Positions 1-8,582 of a stretch of DNA of 64,000 nucleotides are shown piece by piece. The notes beneath the pieces were generated by a model. That model saw only the letters and a list, made by a program, of their open reading frames with translations. It had not been told where the DNA came from and made no database searches. The stretch comes from Azorhizobium caulinodans ORS 571. GTDB lineage: Bacteria; Pseudomonadota; Alphaproteobacteria; Rhizobiales; Xanthobacteraceae. The first letter of the stretch is position 1; each line of letters starts with the position of its first letter. The DNA lies in assembly GCF_000010525.1 (NCBI RefSeq), contig NC_009937.1, positions 2,113,501 to 2,177,500 on the forward strand, in the 5' to 3' direction. The translations under genes were made by a program, and so were the position numbers.

Positions 1-1
1 C

Positions 2-112
2 GCGGTCGTCGAGAACGAGCAGCGCATCCGCCAGGCGGCGCGCAACATCCGCCGCTTCTTCGAGCAGGCCGGCACCCTGCACAATGTGGTGCCGCTGTCC
101 GCCGCCCGTTGA
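2..112 (+). CDS. Class I/II aminotransferase, C-terminal end only (probable AlaC / LL-diaminopimelate aminotransferase type)
   Basis: The window opens inside a reading frame that gives 36 residues and stops at 110-112. The helix beginning ENEQRIRQAARNIRRFF is typical of the last helix of PLP-dependent fold-type I aminotransferases of the AlaC / LL-diaminopimelate aminotransferase group. That group often precedes hom in alphaproteobacteria. No catalytic residue is inside the window, so the substrate cannot be read. The stop lies 120 bases before hom in the same direction, so the two may share a transcript. The assignment rests on the tail plus synteny. Confidence 0.6.
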   Translation, partial: AVVENEQRIRQAARNIRRFFEQAGTLHNVVPLSAAR

Positions 113-232
113 TCCGCTGACGGAAGGGGCGTCCCACAGGGCGTCCCGTGCCAGCCTCGCGCTGGCACCGTGTCTATGATCCCGCCGCGGCCGTGAAGGT
201 CGCGGCTTTCTCACAGGACATATGTTCGTTCC

Positions 233-1543
233 ATGAGCCAGTTGAAGATTGGTCTGGCCGGCCTCGGCACGGTCGGCGCCGCCGTGGTTGGGATGCTGGA
301 GCGCCGCGCCGGCGAGATCGCGGCCCGCACCGGCCGTACCGTCAAGGTGGTCGCCGTCTCCGCCCGCTCGAAGTCCAAGGACCGCGGCGTCGATCTCTCC
401 GCCGTGCGCTGGTATGACGACCCGGTGGAACTCGCCCGCGACCCGGACATCGACGTCTTCGTCGAGCTGATGGGCGGCGAGGGCGATCCGGCCAGGGCGG
501 CGGTTACCGCCGCGCTTCAGGCCGGCCGCGCGGTCGTAACCGCCAACAAGGCGCTGCTTGCCCGCCACGGCCTTGAGCTGGCGAAGATCGCCGAAGCCTC
601 CGGTGGCAGCCTGCATTTCGAGGCGGCGGTGGCCGGCGGTATCCCCATCGTGAAGACGCTGCGCGAGGCGCTGGGCGGCAATCGCATCGGCCGCGTGTCC
701 GGCATCCTCAACGGCACCTGCAACTACATTCTCACCCGCATGGCGGACGAGAAGCTGGCCTTCGACACCTGCCTGTCGGAAGCCCAGCGCCTCGGCTATG
801 CGGAGGCCGATCCCACCTTCGACATCGACGGCCACGACACCGCCCACAAGCTGGCGCTGCTCACGAGCCTCGCCTTCGGCACGCAGGTGGACGCCGATTC
901 CATCTATGTGGAGGGCATCCGCTCCCTGACCCTGGCCGATCTGGAAGCGGCCGACGAACTCGGCTTCAACGTGAAGCTGCTGGGCGTTGCCGTGCGCACG
1001 GACGAAGGCATCGAGCAGCGCGTGCATCCGACCATGGTGCCCAAGGGCTGGCCCATCGCGCAGGTCTCCGGCGTCACCAATGCGGTGGCGGTGGATGGGG
1101 ACGCGGTGAACCTCACCCTTGTCGGTCCCGGTGCCGGCGGCGCGGCCACCGCTTCTGCCGTGGTGGGTGATCTCATCGATGTGGCCAAGGGCAACCGGGG
1201 CTTTGCCTTCGGCCTGCCGGTTTCGGCGCTTGAGCCCTGCGAGCGCGCGCCCATGCAGCGCCACGGCGGGGGCTACTACATCCGCCTGGCCGCCGTGAAC
1301 AAGCCGGGCACCGCCGCCACCATCGCCGGCCGTATGGCGGAGGAGGGCATCTCGCTCGCCTCCATCGTGCAGCGCCAGCCGGCCCGGGCCGCCGGCGCCA
1401 AGACGGTGGGGCCCGAGGACGTGGCGGTGATCCTCATCACCTACGCCACCACCGAGGATGCCGTGCGCAAGGCCATCGACGCCATAGAGGCGGACGGGGT
1501 CATCGTCGGCCGCCCGCAGGTGATCCGCATCGAGAAGGACTGA
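233..1543 (+). CDS. hom: Homoserine dehydrogenase
   Basis: Reduces aspartate semialdehyde to homoserine with NAD(P)H in the threonine/methionine branch of the aspartate pathway; cytoplasmic. The 436-residue length is normal for the long bacterial form. The Rossmann motif GLAGLGTVG is at residues 7-15 and the NK motif with Lys106 is present. The family signature runs from D193-P194 to the catalytic Lys206 (DPTFDIDGHDTAHK). From about residue 345 there is a C-terminal ACT domain (IRLAAVNKPGTAATIAGRM), the usual site of threonine feedback. ATG 233 directly begins the Rossmann strand. glpX follows after 7 bases, so the two are probably cotranscribed. Confidence 0.96.
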   Translation: MSQLKIGLAGLGTVGAAVVGMLERRAGEIAARTGRTVKVVAVSARSKSKDRGVDLSAVRWYDDPVELARDPDIDVFVELMGGEGDPARAAVTAALQAGRAVVTANKALLARHGLELAKIAEASGGSLHFEAAVAGGIPIVKTLREALGGNRIGRVSGILNGTCNYILTRMADEKLAFDTCLSEAQRLGYAEADPTFDIDGHDTAHKLALLTSLAFGTQVDADSIYVEGIRSLTLADLEAADELGFNVKLLGVAVRTDEGIEQRVHPTMVPKGWPIAQVSGVTNAVAVDGDAVNLTLVGPGAGGAATASAVVGDLIDVAKGNRGFAFGLPVSALEPCERAPMQRHGGGYYIRLAAVNKPGTAATIAGRMAEEGISLASIVQRQPARAAGAKTVGPEDVAVILITYATTEDAVRKAIDAIEADGVIVGRPQVIRIEKD

Positions 1544-1550
1544 CGTCTCC

Positions 1551-2534
1551 ATGTCCCGTGTCCCGCCCCAGCTCGACCGCCGTCTCGCCCTCGAACTCGC
1601 CCGCGTGACCGAGCGCGCGGCGGTGGCGGCGGCCGTCTATCGCGGGCGTGGCGACGAGCAGGCGGCGGACGAGGCGGCGGCCAACGGCGCCTTCAGCGAA
1701 CTGTGCGACATGCCCATCTCGGGCGAGGTGGTCATCGGCCCCGGCCTTGAGGGCGAGGTGGCGCACCTGTTCCAGGGCGAGACGGTGGGCCGGGGCGGCG
1801 AGGCGGTGGAGATCGCCGCCGATGCCCTTGAAGGCACCACCTTGTGCGCCAAGAACATGCCGGGCTCCATGTCCGTCATGGTCATGGCGGCGCCCGGCGC
1901 GCTGCTGAAAGTGCCGCCGGTCTATATGGACAAGGTGGCGGTGGGGCCAGGTTATCCCAAGGGTGTGGTCTCGCTCGCGGCCAAGCCCGAGGAGAACATC
2001 AGGGCCCTGGCTGAAGCCAAGGGGGTGCCGCCCACGGAAATCACCGCCCTCGTGCTCGACCGGCCCCGCCATGCGGGGCTGATCGCGGCGGTGCGGGCGG
2101 TGGGGGCCTCGGTGAAGCTCATCACCGATGGCGACGTGGCGGGCATCATCCACACCACCGATCCCGCCGGGAGCGGGGTGGACATCTATCTCGGCATCGG
2201 CGGCGCGCCGGAAGGCGTGCTGGCCGCCGCCGCCTTGCGCTGCATCGGCGGCCAGATGGAAGGTCGCCTCATCCTCGACAGCGAGGACAAGCGCAGCCTG
2301 GCCAAGAAGCTGGGCATCCGCGACGGCAGCAAGGTCTATGGCCTCGAGGACATGGTGCAGGGCGACTGCATCGTCTCGGCCACCGGCGTCACCGACGGTG
2401 CGCTGCTGCACGGCGTGCGCATGCTGCGCGGGCGCGTGGTGACCGAAACGCTGCTGATGCGCGCCGCCACCGGCACCGTGCGCCGCATCTCGACCGAGCA
2501 CCGCGACCCGCAGAAGTTCAACATCGAGGACTGA
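1551..2534 (+). CDS. glpX: Class II fructose-1,6-bisphosphatase (GlpX)
   Basis: Hydrolyses fructose-1,6-bisphosphate (and sedoheptulose-1,7-bisphosphate in some members) in gluconeogenesis and pentose recycling. The 327-residue length fits. Recognisable GlpX segments are the N-terminal LALELARVTERAAVAAA, the metal-site region around GEGELCDMPISGEVVIG-like sequence, and the late GLEDMVQGDCIVSATGVTDG block. It follows hom by 7 bases, an arrangement seen in other Hyphomicrobiales where recJ usually comes next. Here an unrelated monooxygenase gene lies between glpX and recJ. No regulatory element was seen in the short gap. Confidence 0.95.
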   Translation: MSRVPPQLDRRLALELARVTERAAVAAAVYRGRGDEQAADEAAANGAFSELCDMPISGEVVIGPGLEGEVAHLFQGETVGRGGEAVEIAADALEGTTLCAKNMPGSMSVMVMAAPGALLKVPPVYMDKVAVGPGYPKGVVSLAAKPEENIRALAEAKGVPPTEITALVLDRPRHAGLIAAVRAVGASVKLITDGDVAGIIHTTDPAGSGVDIYLGIGGAPEGVLAAAALRCIGGQMEGRLILDSEDKRSLAKKLGIRDGSKVYGLEDMVQGDCIVSATGVTDGALLHGVRMLRGRVVTETLLMRAATGTVRRISTEHRDPQKFNIED

Positions 2535-2770
2535 GCGGGATCGTCGCTCCGCGTGCCGACGTCGGATCGGCGCTGCCCGCTTGTCGGGCGTCGCCCCTGC
2601 CTGTATCAAAATCCCGTCGCGAAAAACGATGCCCCCTCCAGGGGCCTCGCGCACACGCCAGTCCGGGTTCTCCCGGCTCGGCCAGCGTCTCCAAAGCCAA
2701 CGCCTGATCTTCAGGCTCTCGCGCCGTGAGCGGTCTTGCGCTCTGCGGCCGCGACGACAGGAGCGCATCC

Positions 2771-3910
2771 ATGCGAACCCCCGTGACCATCATTGGCGCC
2801 GGCCTCGGCGGCCTGACGCTCGCCCGCGTGCTGCAAATGCAAGGCGTGACCGCCACGATCTATGAGGCGGAAGCCTCCCCCGACGCCCGGCCGCAGGGCG
2901 GCCTGCTGGACATGCATGCGGACAGCGGCCAGCGGGCGCTGAGGGCCGCAGGGCTGTTCGAGGCCTTCCTCCGCCTCGTGCGCCCGGCGGAAGATGCCAA
3001 GCGCATCGTGGACAAGACCGGCCGCATCCTCTTCGACAAGCCCGGCACGGCCTGCGGGGAGCGTCCCGAGGTCGACCGGGGAGACCTCCGGCGGCTGCTG
3101 ATCGCCTCCCTTGCGCCGCAGACGATCCGGTGGGGCCACAGGGTCGTGTCGGTGGTGGGGCGCGACGGCGGGCGCCACGAGGTCACCTTTGCCAATGACG
3201 CGACGGTGATGTCCGAGCTTCTCGTCGGGGCCGACGGAGCCTGGTCAAAGGTGCGCCCGCGCCTTAGCGACGTGCAGCCGGCCTATACGGGCACCTCGTT
3301 CATCGAGACGCTCCTGCCGGCGGGGACCAGCCGCCACGCGGCGAGCGCGGAACTCATCGGCAGCGGCACGCTCATGGCGCTTGCGCCCGGAAGGGGCATC
3401 CTCGCGCATCGCAACGCTGACGGCACGTTGCACGCCTATATCGCGTTGAACGAAGCGGAGGATTGGTTCCGCGCACTGGACTTCAGCGACCCGAGTGGCG
3501 CTCTCGCACATGTCGCCGCCTGCTTCGAAGGGTGGGCGCCACCGCTCACCGCACTCATTGGTGAGGGGCGGCAGGCGCCGATCCTGCGTCCCATCCATGC
3601 GCTTCCTGTCGGCCTGCGCTGGCCCCGCATGCCCGGCGTGACCCTTCTGGGCGACGCCGCGCACCTGATGTCTCCGTTCGCCGGCGCGGGCGCGAACCTT
3701 GCCATGCTGGACGGCGCGGAACTGGCACGCGCGATCCTCGCGTCGCCGGATGACACCGAGGCGGCGCTCGCCATCTATGAAGCGGGGCTCTTTCCCCGCA
3801 GCGCGGCCGTCGCCGCAACATCGGCGCGCAACCTCGCCTGCTTCTTCGGCGAGACCGCTCCGCAGGGCGTGGCAGACCTGTTTGCGGGGGAGGTCGCCGG
3901 CCGGACATGA
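2771..3910 (+). CDS. FAD-dependent monooxygenase of the TetX-like group
   Basis: Class A flavoprotein hydroxylase, 379 residues from ATG 2771, which has AGGAG about 9 bases upstream; TetX is about 388 residues. The FAD-binding GxGxxG motif ([15 protein letters not shown]) is at the N-terminus, followed by a [20 protein letters not shown] block and the [12 protein letters not shown] motif, both of which resemble TetX in position. The mid-protein [11 protein letters not shown] and the C-terminal [17 protein letters not shown] complete the FAD site. Substrate is not readable: tetracycline inactivation, aromatic hydroxylation or polyketide tailoring are all possible. It sits alone between glpX and recJ and looks like an insertion into a conserved neighbourhood. 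Confidence 0.8.
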   Translation: MRTPVTIIGAGLGGLTLARVLQMQGVTATIYEAEASPDARPQGGLLDMHADSGQRALRAAGLFEAFLRLVRPAEDAKRIVDKTGRILFDKPGTACGERPEVDRGDLRRLLIASLAPQTIRWGHRVVSVVGRDGGRHEVTFANDATVMSELLVGADGAWSKVRPRLSDVQPAYTGTSFIETLLPAGTSRHAASAELIGSGTLMALAPGRGILAHRNADGTLHAYIALNEAEDWFRALDFSDPSGALAHVAACFEGWAPPLTALIGEGRQAPILRPIHALPVGLRWPRMPGVTLLGDAAHLMSPFAGAGANLAMLDGAELARAILASPDDTEAALAIYEAGLFPRSAAVAATSARNLACFFGETAPQGVADLFAGEVAGRT

Positions 3911-4027
3911 CCGGCCACGGAGGCGGCTTTCCCCACGGCCCATGGCCTCTCTCAACCCGCCCGTCTGCGTGCCACGCGGGGGCGGGTCCCATTTTCAGGC
4001 TCGACGCGGCGCAGTTGCTTGGGCTTC

Positions 4028-5839
4028 ATGCCTTTCGTGAACATCGCCCTGACGAATCGTCCTTTCCTGTCCGTCGCCCGCTCGGCCACCGGCCGCACTT
4101 GGCGCGACCGGCTGGACGTGCGCGCCTCGCAGATGGCGCTCGCCATCGCCCAGCGGCATTTCGTGCCGGATCTCGTGGCCCGTATCCTTGCCGGGCGGGG
4201 CGTCGACATCGACGACGTGCCCGCCTTCCTCGACCCCACCATCAAGGCGCTGCTGCCGGACCCGGACACGCTCACCGACATGGGCGGGGCCGTGGAGCGG
4301 GTGGCGGCGGCGGTGACTCGCGGCGAGCAGGTGGCCGTGTTCGGCGACTATGACGTGGACGGCGCCACCTCGACCGCCCTCCTCGTGGACGTGCTCCGCG
4401 CGGCGGGGCTTGATCCCTTCTTCCACATTCCCGACCGCATCTTCGAGGGCTACGGCCCCAATGTGAACGCCATCGAGCAACTGGCGGCGCGGGGTGTGAC
4501 GCTTCTCATCACGGTGGACTGCGGCACCACCAGCACGGAGCCTCTGGCGGCAGCCCGGCGGCTCGGGCTCGATGTGGTGGTGATCGACCACCATCAGGCG
4601 GGCGAGCACCTGCCGGACGCCAACGCCATCGTGAACCCCAACCGGGAGGATGATCTTTCCGGCCTCGGGCATCTGTGTGCGGTGGGCCTCGTCTTCGTGA
4701 CAGTGGTGGGACTCGTGCGCAAATTGCGCGAGATGGGCCACTGGACCGGCGACCGGCCAGCACCGGATTTGCTCGCCGCCCTCGATCTGGTAGCGCTGGG
4801 CACGGTGGCGGACGTGGTGCCGCTCAAGGGGCTCAACCGCGCCTTCGTCACCAAGGGCCTCATCGCCCTGCGCCGCCGCCAGCGGCCGGGGCTCACGGCG
4901 CTCATGGACGTCTCCCGTCTCGACGGGCCGCCTCGCCCCTGGCACCTCGGCTTTCTGCTCGGTCCGCGCATCAATGCCGGCGGGCGCATCGGCGATGCGA
5001 CCCTCGGCACGCGCCTGCTGCTGACACAGGATCCCGCCGAGGCGCGCGCCATCGCCGCCGAACTGGACCGCCTCAACACCGAGCGTCAGGCGGTGGAGCA
5101 GGGCATCCTCGCGGATGCCGAGGCCGAGGCGCAGGCCGCCATGGGAATTGCGGGCGACGGCGCGTCCACCGTGGTTGTGAGCGGGCAGGGGTGGCACCCC
5201 GGCGTGGTCGGCCTCGTCGCCTCGCGCCTCAAGGAGCGCTTCAACCGCCCGGCCTTCGCCATCGCTTTCACGGGCGAGACCGGCACCGGCTCCGGCCGCT
5301 CCATCCAGGGTGTCGATCTCGGCAAGGCGGTGCGCGCGGCCGTGGAGGCGGGGCTGCTGGTGAAGGGCGGCGGCCATGCCATGGCGGCCGGCCTCACGGT
5401 GGAGAAGGCCCGCCTCGGCGACCTGCGGGCTTTCCTCGAAAACGCGCTCGCCCCCGACGTCGCCAAGGCGGCGGGCGAGGGCACGCTGACCATCGACGGC
5501 GCGCTCACCGCCAGCGGCGCCACGCCGGCGCTGCTCGATCAGGTGGCGAAAGCCGGCCCCTTCGGCGCGGGCAATCCCGAGCCGGTCTTCGCCTTCCCGT
5601 CCCACCGCCTCACCTATGCGGAGACCTTCGGCAACGGCCATGTTCGCGCCCGCCTCGTGGCCGGCGACGGCACCACGCTCAAGGCCGTGGCCTTCCGCTG
5701 CGCCGAGGAGCCGCTGGGCCGCGCCATCCTCAATGCGCGGGGCCGCAACCTGCACGTGGCCGGCGGCCTCGACATGGACCACTGGCAGGGCGAGGCCCGC
5801 GTCAGCCTGCGCGTGCGGGACGTGGCCGAGGTCGGTTGA
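4028..5839 (+). CDS. recJ: Single-stranded-DNA-specific exonuclease RecJ
   Basis: 5'-3' ssDNA exonuclease used in recombinational and mismatch repair. The DHH-superfamily motif I GDYDVDGATS starts at residue 106 and the DHH triad is at 187-189 (VVVIDHHQAG). The DHHA1 region GRSIQGVDLGKAV followed by GGGHAMAAG and a C-terminal OB-like domain are present. Length is 603 residues from ATG 4028; an in-frame TTG lies nine bases earlier and is less likely. The stop is only 3 bases from the stop of the convergent dinB, leaving no room for a terminator between them. Confidence 0.95.
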   Translation: MPFVNIALTNRPFLSVARSATGRTWRDRLDVRASQMALAIAQRHFVPDLVARILAGRGVDIDDVPAFLDPTIKALLPDPDTLTDMGGAVERVAAAVTRGEQVAVFGDYDVDGATSTALLVDVLRAAGLDPFFHIPDRIFEGYGPNVNAIEQLAARGVTLLITVDCGTTSTEPLAAARRLGLDVVVIDHHQAGEHLPDANAIVNPNREDDLSGLGHLCAVGLVFVTVVGLVRKLREMGHWTGDRPAPDLLAALDLVALGTVADVVPLKGLNRAFVTKGLIALRRRQRPGLTALMDVSRLDGPPRPWHLGFLLGPRINAGGRIGDATLGTRLLLTQDPAEARAIAAELDRLNTERQAVEQGILADAEAEAQAAMGIAGDGASTVVVSGQGWHPGVVGLVASRLKERFNRPAFAIAFTGETGTGSGRSIQGVDLGKAVRAAVEAGLLVKGGGHAMAAGLTVEKARLGDLRAFLENALAPDVAKAAGEGTLTIDGALTASGATPALLDQVAKAGPFGAGNPEPVFAFPSHRLTYAETFGNGHVRARLVAGDGTTLKAVAFRCAEEPLGRAILNARGRNLHVAGGLDMDHWQGEARVSLRVRDVAEVG

Positions 5840-5842
5840 TCC

Positions 5843-7129
5843 CTATCGCCCCGCATCCGGCTTGCGCGTCGGCTTGTCTAAGAGGATGCCGCGCTTCAGC
5901 GCACCGGCCCCGAATTTCGCCCGCACCGCATCCATGGCTGTCTCCGTCGCCTTGATGCGCTGGGTGGAGGTGTCCACGAGATCGGCCGGATCCGCGTCGC
6001 TGCCGGGCGAGAGGTCCGAGAGGCCGACGCCGATGAGACGGAAGGCGGTGCCGTCCACTTCCTTGAGCAGCAGGTCGTGCGCCGTGGCATAGAGCCGGGC
6101 GGCCAGATGGGTTGGGCTGTCGAGACCGCGCGAGCGGGTGCGCAGGCGGAAGTCCGCCGTCTTCAGCTTCAGCGTCACCGAGCGGCCGGCGAGGTCCGAT
6201 TGTTTCATGCGGGCGCAGACTTTCTCGCACAGGGCATAAAGCGTCTGTTCCAGCGGGCGCAGATCGCGCACGTCGGTATCGAAGGTGGTCTCGGTGGAGA
6301 CGCTTTTCGCCTCCCGGTCCGGGGTTACGCTGCGGGCGTCGATGCCCCGCGCCAGCCGCCACAGCCGCAGTCCCTCCGCGCCATAGCGGCGGGCAAGATC
6401 CTTCTCATCCGCCCGCTGGAGGTCGCCGATGAGTTTGAAGCCGTCCGCCGCCAGCTTGCCGCCGAACGAGGGGCCAACGCCCCAGATGAAAGTGACCGGC
6501 CGGGGCGCCAGAAACTCCGGCGCCTCTTCCAGCCCGAGCACCGAATAACCGCGCGGCTTGTCGAGATCGGAGGCGGTCTTGGCGAGGAACTTGTTGGCGG
6601 CGAGGCCGACCGAGATGGTGATGCCCACATCGCGCTCCACCTGCGCCGCGAAGCGCGCCAGCACGCGGGCGGGGCTCATGCCGTGCAGGCGTTCGGTGCC
6701 GGTGAGGTCGAGGAAGGCCTCGTCGATGGAGAGCGGCTCCACCAGCGGGGTCAAGGCCTGCATCATGCCCCGCACCTGCCGGCCCACGGCGGCATATTTC
6801 GCCATGTTGGGCTTCACCACCACCGCATCGGGACACAAGGCACGGGCCTTGAACATGGGCATGGCCGAGCGCACGCCGGAGATGCGGGCGATGTAGCAGG
6901 CGGTGGAGACCACACCCCGCGTGCCGCCTCCGATGATGACCGGCACGTCGCGCAGGGCCGGATTGTCACGCTTCTCCACCGCCGCATAGAAGGCGTCGCA
7001 ATCCACATGGGCGACGCTCAAGGCATGGATCTTGGGATGGCGCACGAGGCGCGGGCTGCCGCAGACGGTGCAGCGCGGGCCATCGCCTGCGTCCGCCAGG
7101 CAGTCGCGGCAGAAGCCCGGCGCGGCCAT
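5843..7129 (-). CDS. dinB: DNA polymerase IV with N-terminal zinc-ribbon-like extension
   Basis: Y-family translesion polymerase, 428 residues. The catalytic carboxylates are in [13 protein letters not shown] (Asp43, Asp45) and [12 protein letters not shown] (Asp136, Glu137). Before the palm there is an extension with CxxC at 7-10 and CxxC at 20-23, a zinc-ribbon-like module that I know from other Rhizobiales DinB proteins. The little-finger domain follows (residues ~260-370). It starts 4 bases after the DUF3572 gene, so the two form an operon. The gene is convergent with recJ. No LexA box was identified upstream. Confidence 0.95.
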   Translation of the reverse strand: MAAPGFCRDCLADAGDGPRCTVCGSPRLVRHPKIHALSVAHVDCDAFYAAVEKRDNPALRDVPVIIGGGTRGVVSTACYIARISGVRSAMPMFKARALCPDAVVVKPNMAKYAAVGRQVRGMMQALTPLVEPLSIDEAFLDLTGTERLHGMSPARVLARFAAQVERDVGITISVGLAANKFLAKTASDLDKPRGYSVLGLEEAPEFLAPRPVTFIWGVGPSFGGKLAADGFKLIGDLQRADEKDLARRYGAEGLRLWRLARGIDARSVTPDREAKSVSTETTFDTDVRDLRPLEQTLYALCEKVCARMKQSDLAGRSVTLKLKTADFRLRTRSRGLDSPTHLAARLYATAHDLLLKEVDGTAFRLIGVGLSDLSPGSDADPADLVDTSTQRIKATETAMDAVRAKFGAGALKRGILLDKPTRKPDAGR

Positions 7130-7133
7130 GGCG

Positions 7134-7445
7134 TCAGTGCCGCCGCACCACCGCGTCGGGATCGGCCGGCGGGCTCAGGAGATCGTGGGCGCGGGCCACC
7201 TGCTGCGGATCGAGATTGGCATGGGCGCAGAAGACCAGCAGCAGCGGCTCGTCGGACAGAATGTAGGCGAGGACGCCCGCCCCGAAATCCTTCCGCTTCA
7301 CCGCGTCCCTGAGGCCGGAGGGGTCCATGCCCGTGGCTTCCAGGAAGCCGGCGATGCGCTCGCCGTCGCCGGCGAGGAAGGTGAGGCCCGCGAGGGCGAT
7401 CTCGTCCGCCCGCGCCGTAGCGTCGGGCCGTTCCTTGATGGGCAT
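7134..7445 (-). CDS. DUF3572 family protein
   Basis: A 103-residue acidic helical protein. The pattern [20 protein letters not shown], then [18 protein letters not shown] and a final VARAHDLL matches my memory of the DUF3572 family, small alphaproteobacterial proteins of unknown function. There is no signal peptide or membrane segment. The stop is 4 bases before dinB, so cotranscription with a translesion polymerase is likely. That is the only functional hint. It is divergent from divK with about 100 bases between the start codons. Confidence 0.75.
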   Translation of the reverse strand: MPIKERPDATARADEIALAGLTFLAGDGERIAGFLEATGMDPSGLRDAVKRKDFGAGVLAYILSDEPLLLVFCAHANLDPQQVARAHDLLSPPADPDAVVRRH

Positions 7446-7543
7446 TTGCGCTTCCGCAACGATTGGTCTCTAGCTATGCCATCTTGTCCGATCCGCTCGC
7501 CGGTGCGAAGCGGCAATGCGGCGGCCCGGGGGGCGATGCACAC

Positions 7544-7912
7544 ATGGCGAAGACCGTGATGATCGTGGAGGACAACGAGCTCAACATGAAGCTCTTCCAC
7601 GACCTCCTGGAGGCGCATGGCTATCACACGGTCGAGACCCGCAACGGCATCGAGGCCATGGATCTTGCCCGCCAGCACCGGCCGGACCTCATTCTCATGG
7701 ACATCCAACTGCCCGAAGTCTCCGGCCTCGAAGTCACCAAGTGGCTGAAGGCGGATGCCGAACTCAAGGCGATCCCGGTGGTGGCCGTGACCGCCTTCGC
7801 CATGAAGGGCGATGAGGAGCGCATCCGGGCCGGCGGCTGCGAGGCCTATCTGTCCAAGCCCATCTCCGTGGCGAAATTCCTCGAGACGGTGCGCCGATTC
7901 GCCGGCGGCTGA
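7544..7912 (+). CDS. divK: Single-domain response regulator, DivK type
   Basis: Stand-alone receiver domain of 122 residues with no output domain, the same size as Caulobacter DivK. Acidic pocket E9-D10, phospho-acceptor Asp53 ([13 protein letters not shown]), conserved Thr in [12 protein letters not shown] and Lys105 in AYLSKPIS are all present. DivK relays phosphate in the DivJ/PleC-CckA-CtrA cell-cycle network. ATG 7544 gives the exact domain; an in-frame extension to 7463 has no homology. In many Rhizobiales and Caulobacter, pleD follows divK. Here the next gene is rpmG on the other strand and no diguanylate cyclase is present. Confidence 0.9.
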   Translation: MAKTVMIVEDNELNMKLFHDLLEAHGYHTVETRNGIEAMDLARQHRPDLILMDIQLPEVSGLEVTKWLKADAELKAIPVVAVTAFAMKGDEERIRAGGCEAYLSKPISVAKFLETVRRFAGG

Positions 7913-7915
7913 GGG

Positions 7916-7933
7916 GATCGGGTGCTCCCGATC
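7916..7933 (+). terminator. Hairpin just after divK
   Basis: GATCGGG-TGCT-CCCGATC forms a perfect 7-bp stem four bases after the divK stop. There is no T-run after it, so it is either a weak terminator or an RNA 3'-end stabiliser. Confidence 0.45.
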
Positions 7934-8099
7934 CTGTGATTCACCATTCGTTCAGCTCTGTGGTTTCCAAAAGGCGAGCTTTGGGATAGCTTTACATCCC
8001 AGAAGGACAGCGGACGTTGCCCAGCGCCTTGGCGCGCAACGCCTGTTCTAGCCCTGCGGAGTGCCTAGGTCCGCCGCATCTCCTGGGTCCGTGGGGTTC

Positions 8100-8151
8100 G
8101 GCCGGCGGGTGGACGATCACGGGTGGCCTCCCCGTCCGTCCACCGCCGGCC
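8100..8151. other. Long imperfect inverted repeat in the divK-rpmG gap
   Basis: The stretch 7934-8243 has no credible gene. Its main structure is a stem of 8 + 7 bp, interrupted by one bulged G: GGCCGGCG and GTGGACG (8100-8115) pair with CGTCCAC and CGCCGGCC (8137-8151). The 21-nt loop contains a smaller ACGGG/CCCGT stem. It could be part of a small RNA, a terminator or the relic of a lost gene. I recognise no RNA family. The rest of the gap shows nothing definite. Confidence 0.4.
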
Positions 8152-8243
8152 ACCTCTCCCTGACATGTCTGATCCTGCTGCCGCCCCGTGCGGTGTCCGT
8201 GCGCGCCCCGCGGATGTCCGTGCAGGTTGGGCTGTCACGCGGC

Positions 8244-8278
8244 CAAAGAAAAAGGCGCCTTCCGATGAAGGCGCCTTT
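8244..8278 (-). terminator. Rho-independent terminator of rpmG
   Basis: AAAGGCGCCTT (8251-8261) pairs with AAGGCGCCTTT (8268-8278): 11 bp with a 6-nt loop. Read on the minus strand, a T-rich tract (complement of 8246-8253) follows the stem, about 30 bases after the rpmG stop. Confidence 0.8.
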
Positions 8279-8307
8279 CAGTCGGTCACAAATCGCGCGC
8301 GATCAGA

Positions 8308-8475
8308 TCACTTGATCTTGGTCTCGCGGAATTCCACGTGCTTGCGCGCCACCGGATCGTACTTCTTGAGCACGATCTTGTCGGTCTTGGTGCGGGAGTT
8401 CTTCTTGGTCACGTAGAACACGCCCGTGTCCGCGCTGGACAGGAGCTTGATCTTGATGGTTGCAGCCTTGGCCAT
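8308..8475 (-). CDS. rpmG: 50S ribosomal protein L33
   Basis: A 55-residue basic protein starting [20 protein letters not shown] and ending [10 protein letters not shown], the typical L33 sequence of alphaproteobacteria. There are no cysteines, so this is the zinc-free (C-minus) form. The start at 8475 is fixed by the conserved N-terminus. A strong terminator follows at 8244-8278. It is a single-gene transcription unit on the minus strand. Confidence 0.97.
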   Translation of the reverse strand: MAKAATIKIKLLSSADTGVFYVTKKNSRTKTDKIVLKKYDPVARKHVEFRETKIK

Positions 8476-8582
8476 GTTCGTTCCTTGATGCCGTTCCGGC
8501 GCGCAGTCCGGATGGGCCGGCTTGCGGGAAAAGAATTACGGACGCGCTGCCGGTACGGCGGCTCGTGGGCGCGGAAACTCCC

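Noticed and set aside
3995-5782. Minus-strand frame of 595 codons
   Set aside because: Antisense to recJ, which has all catalytic motifs.
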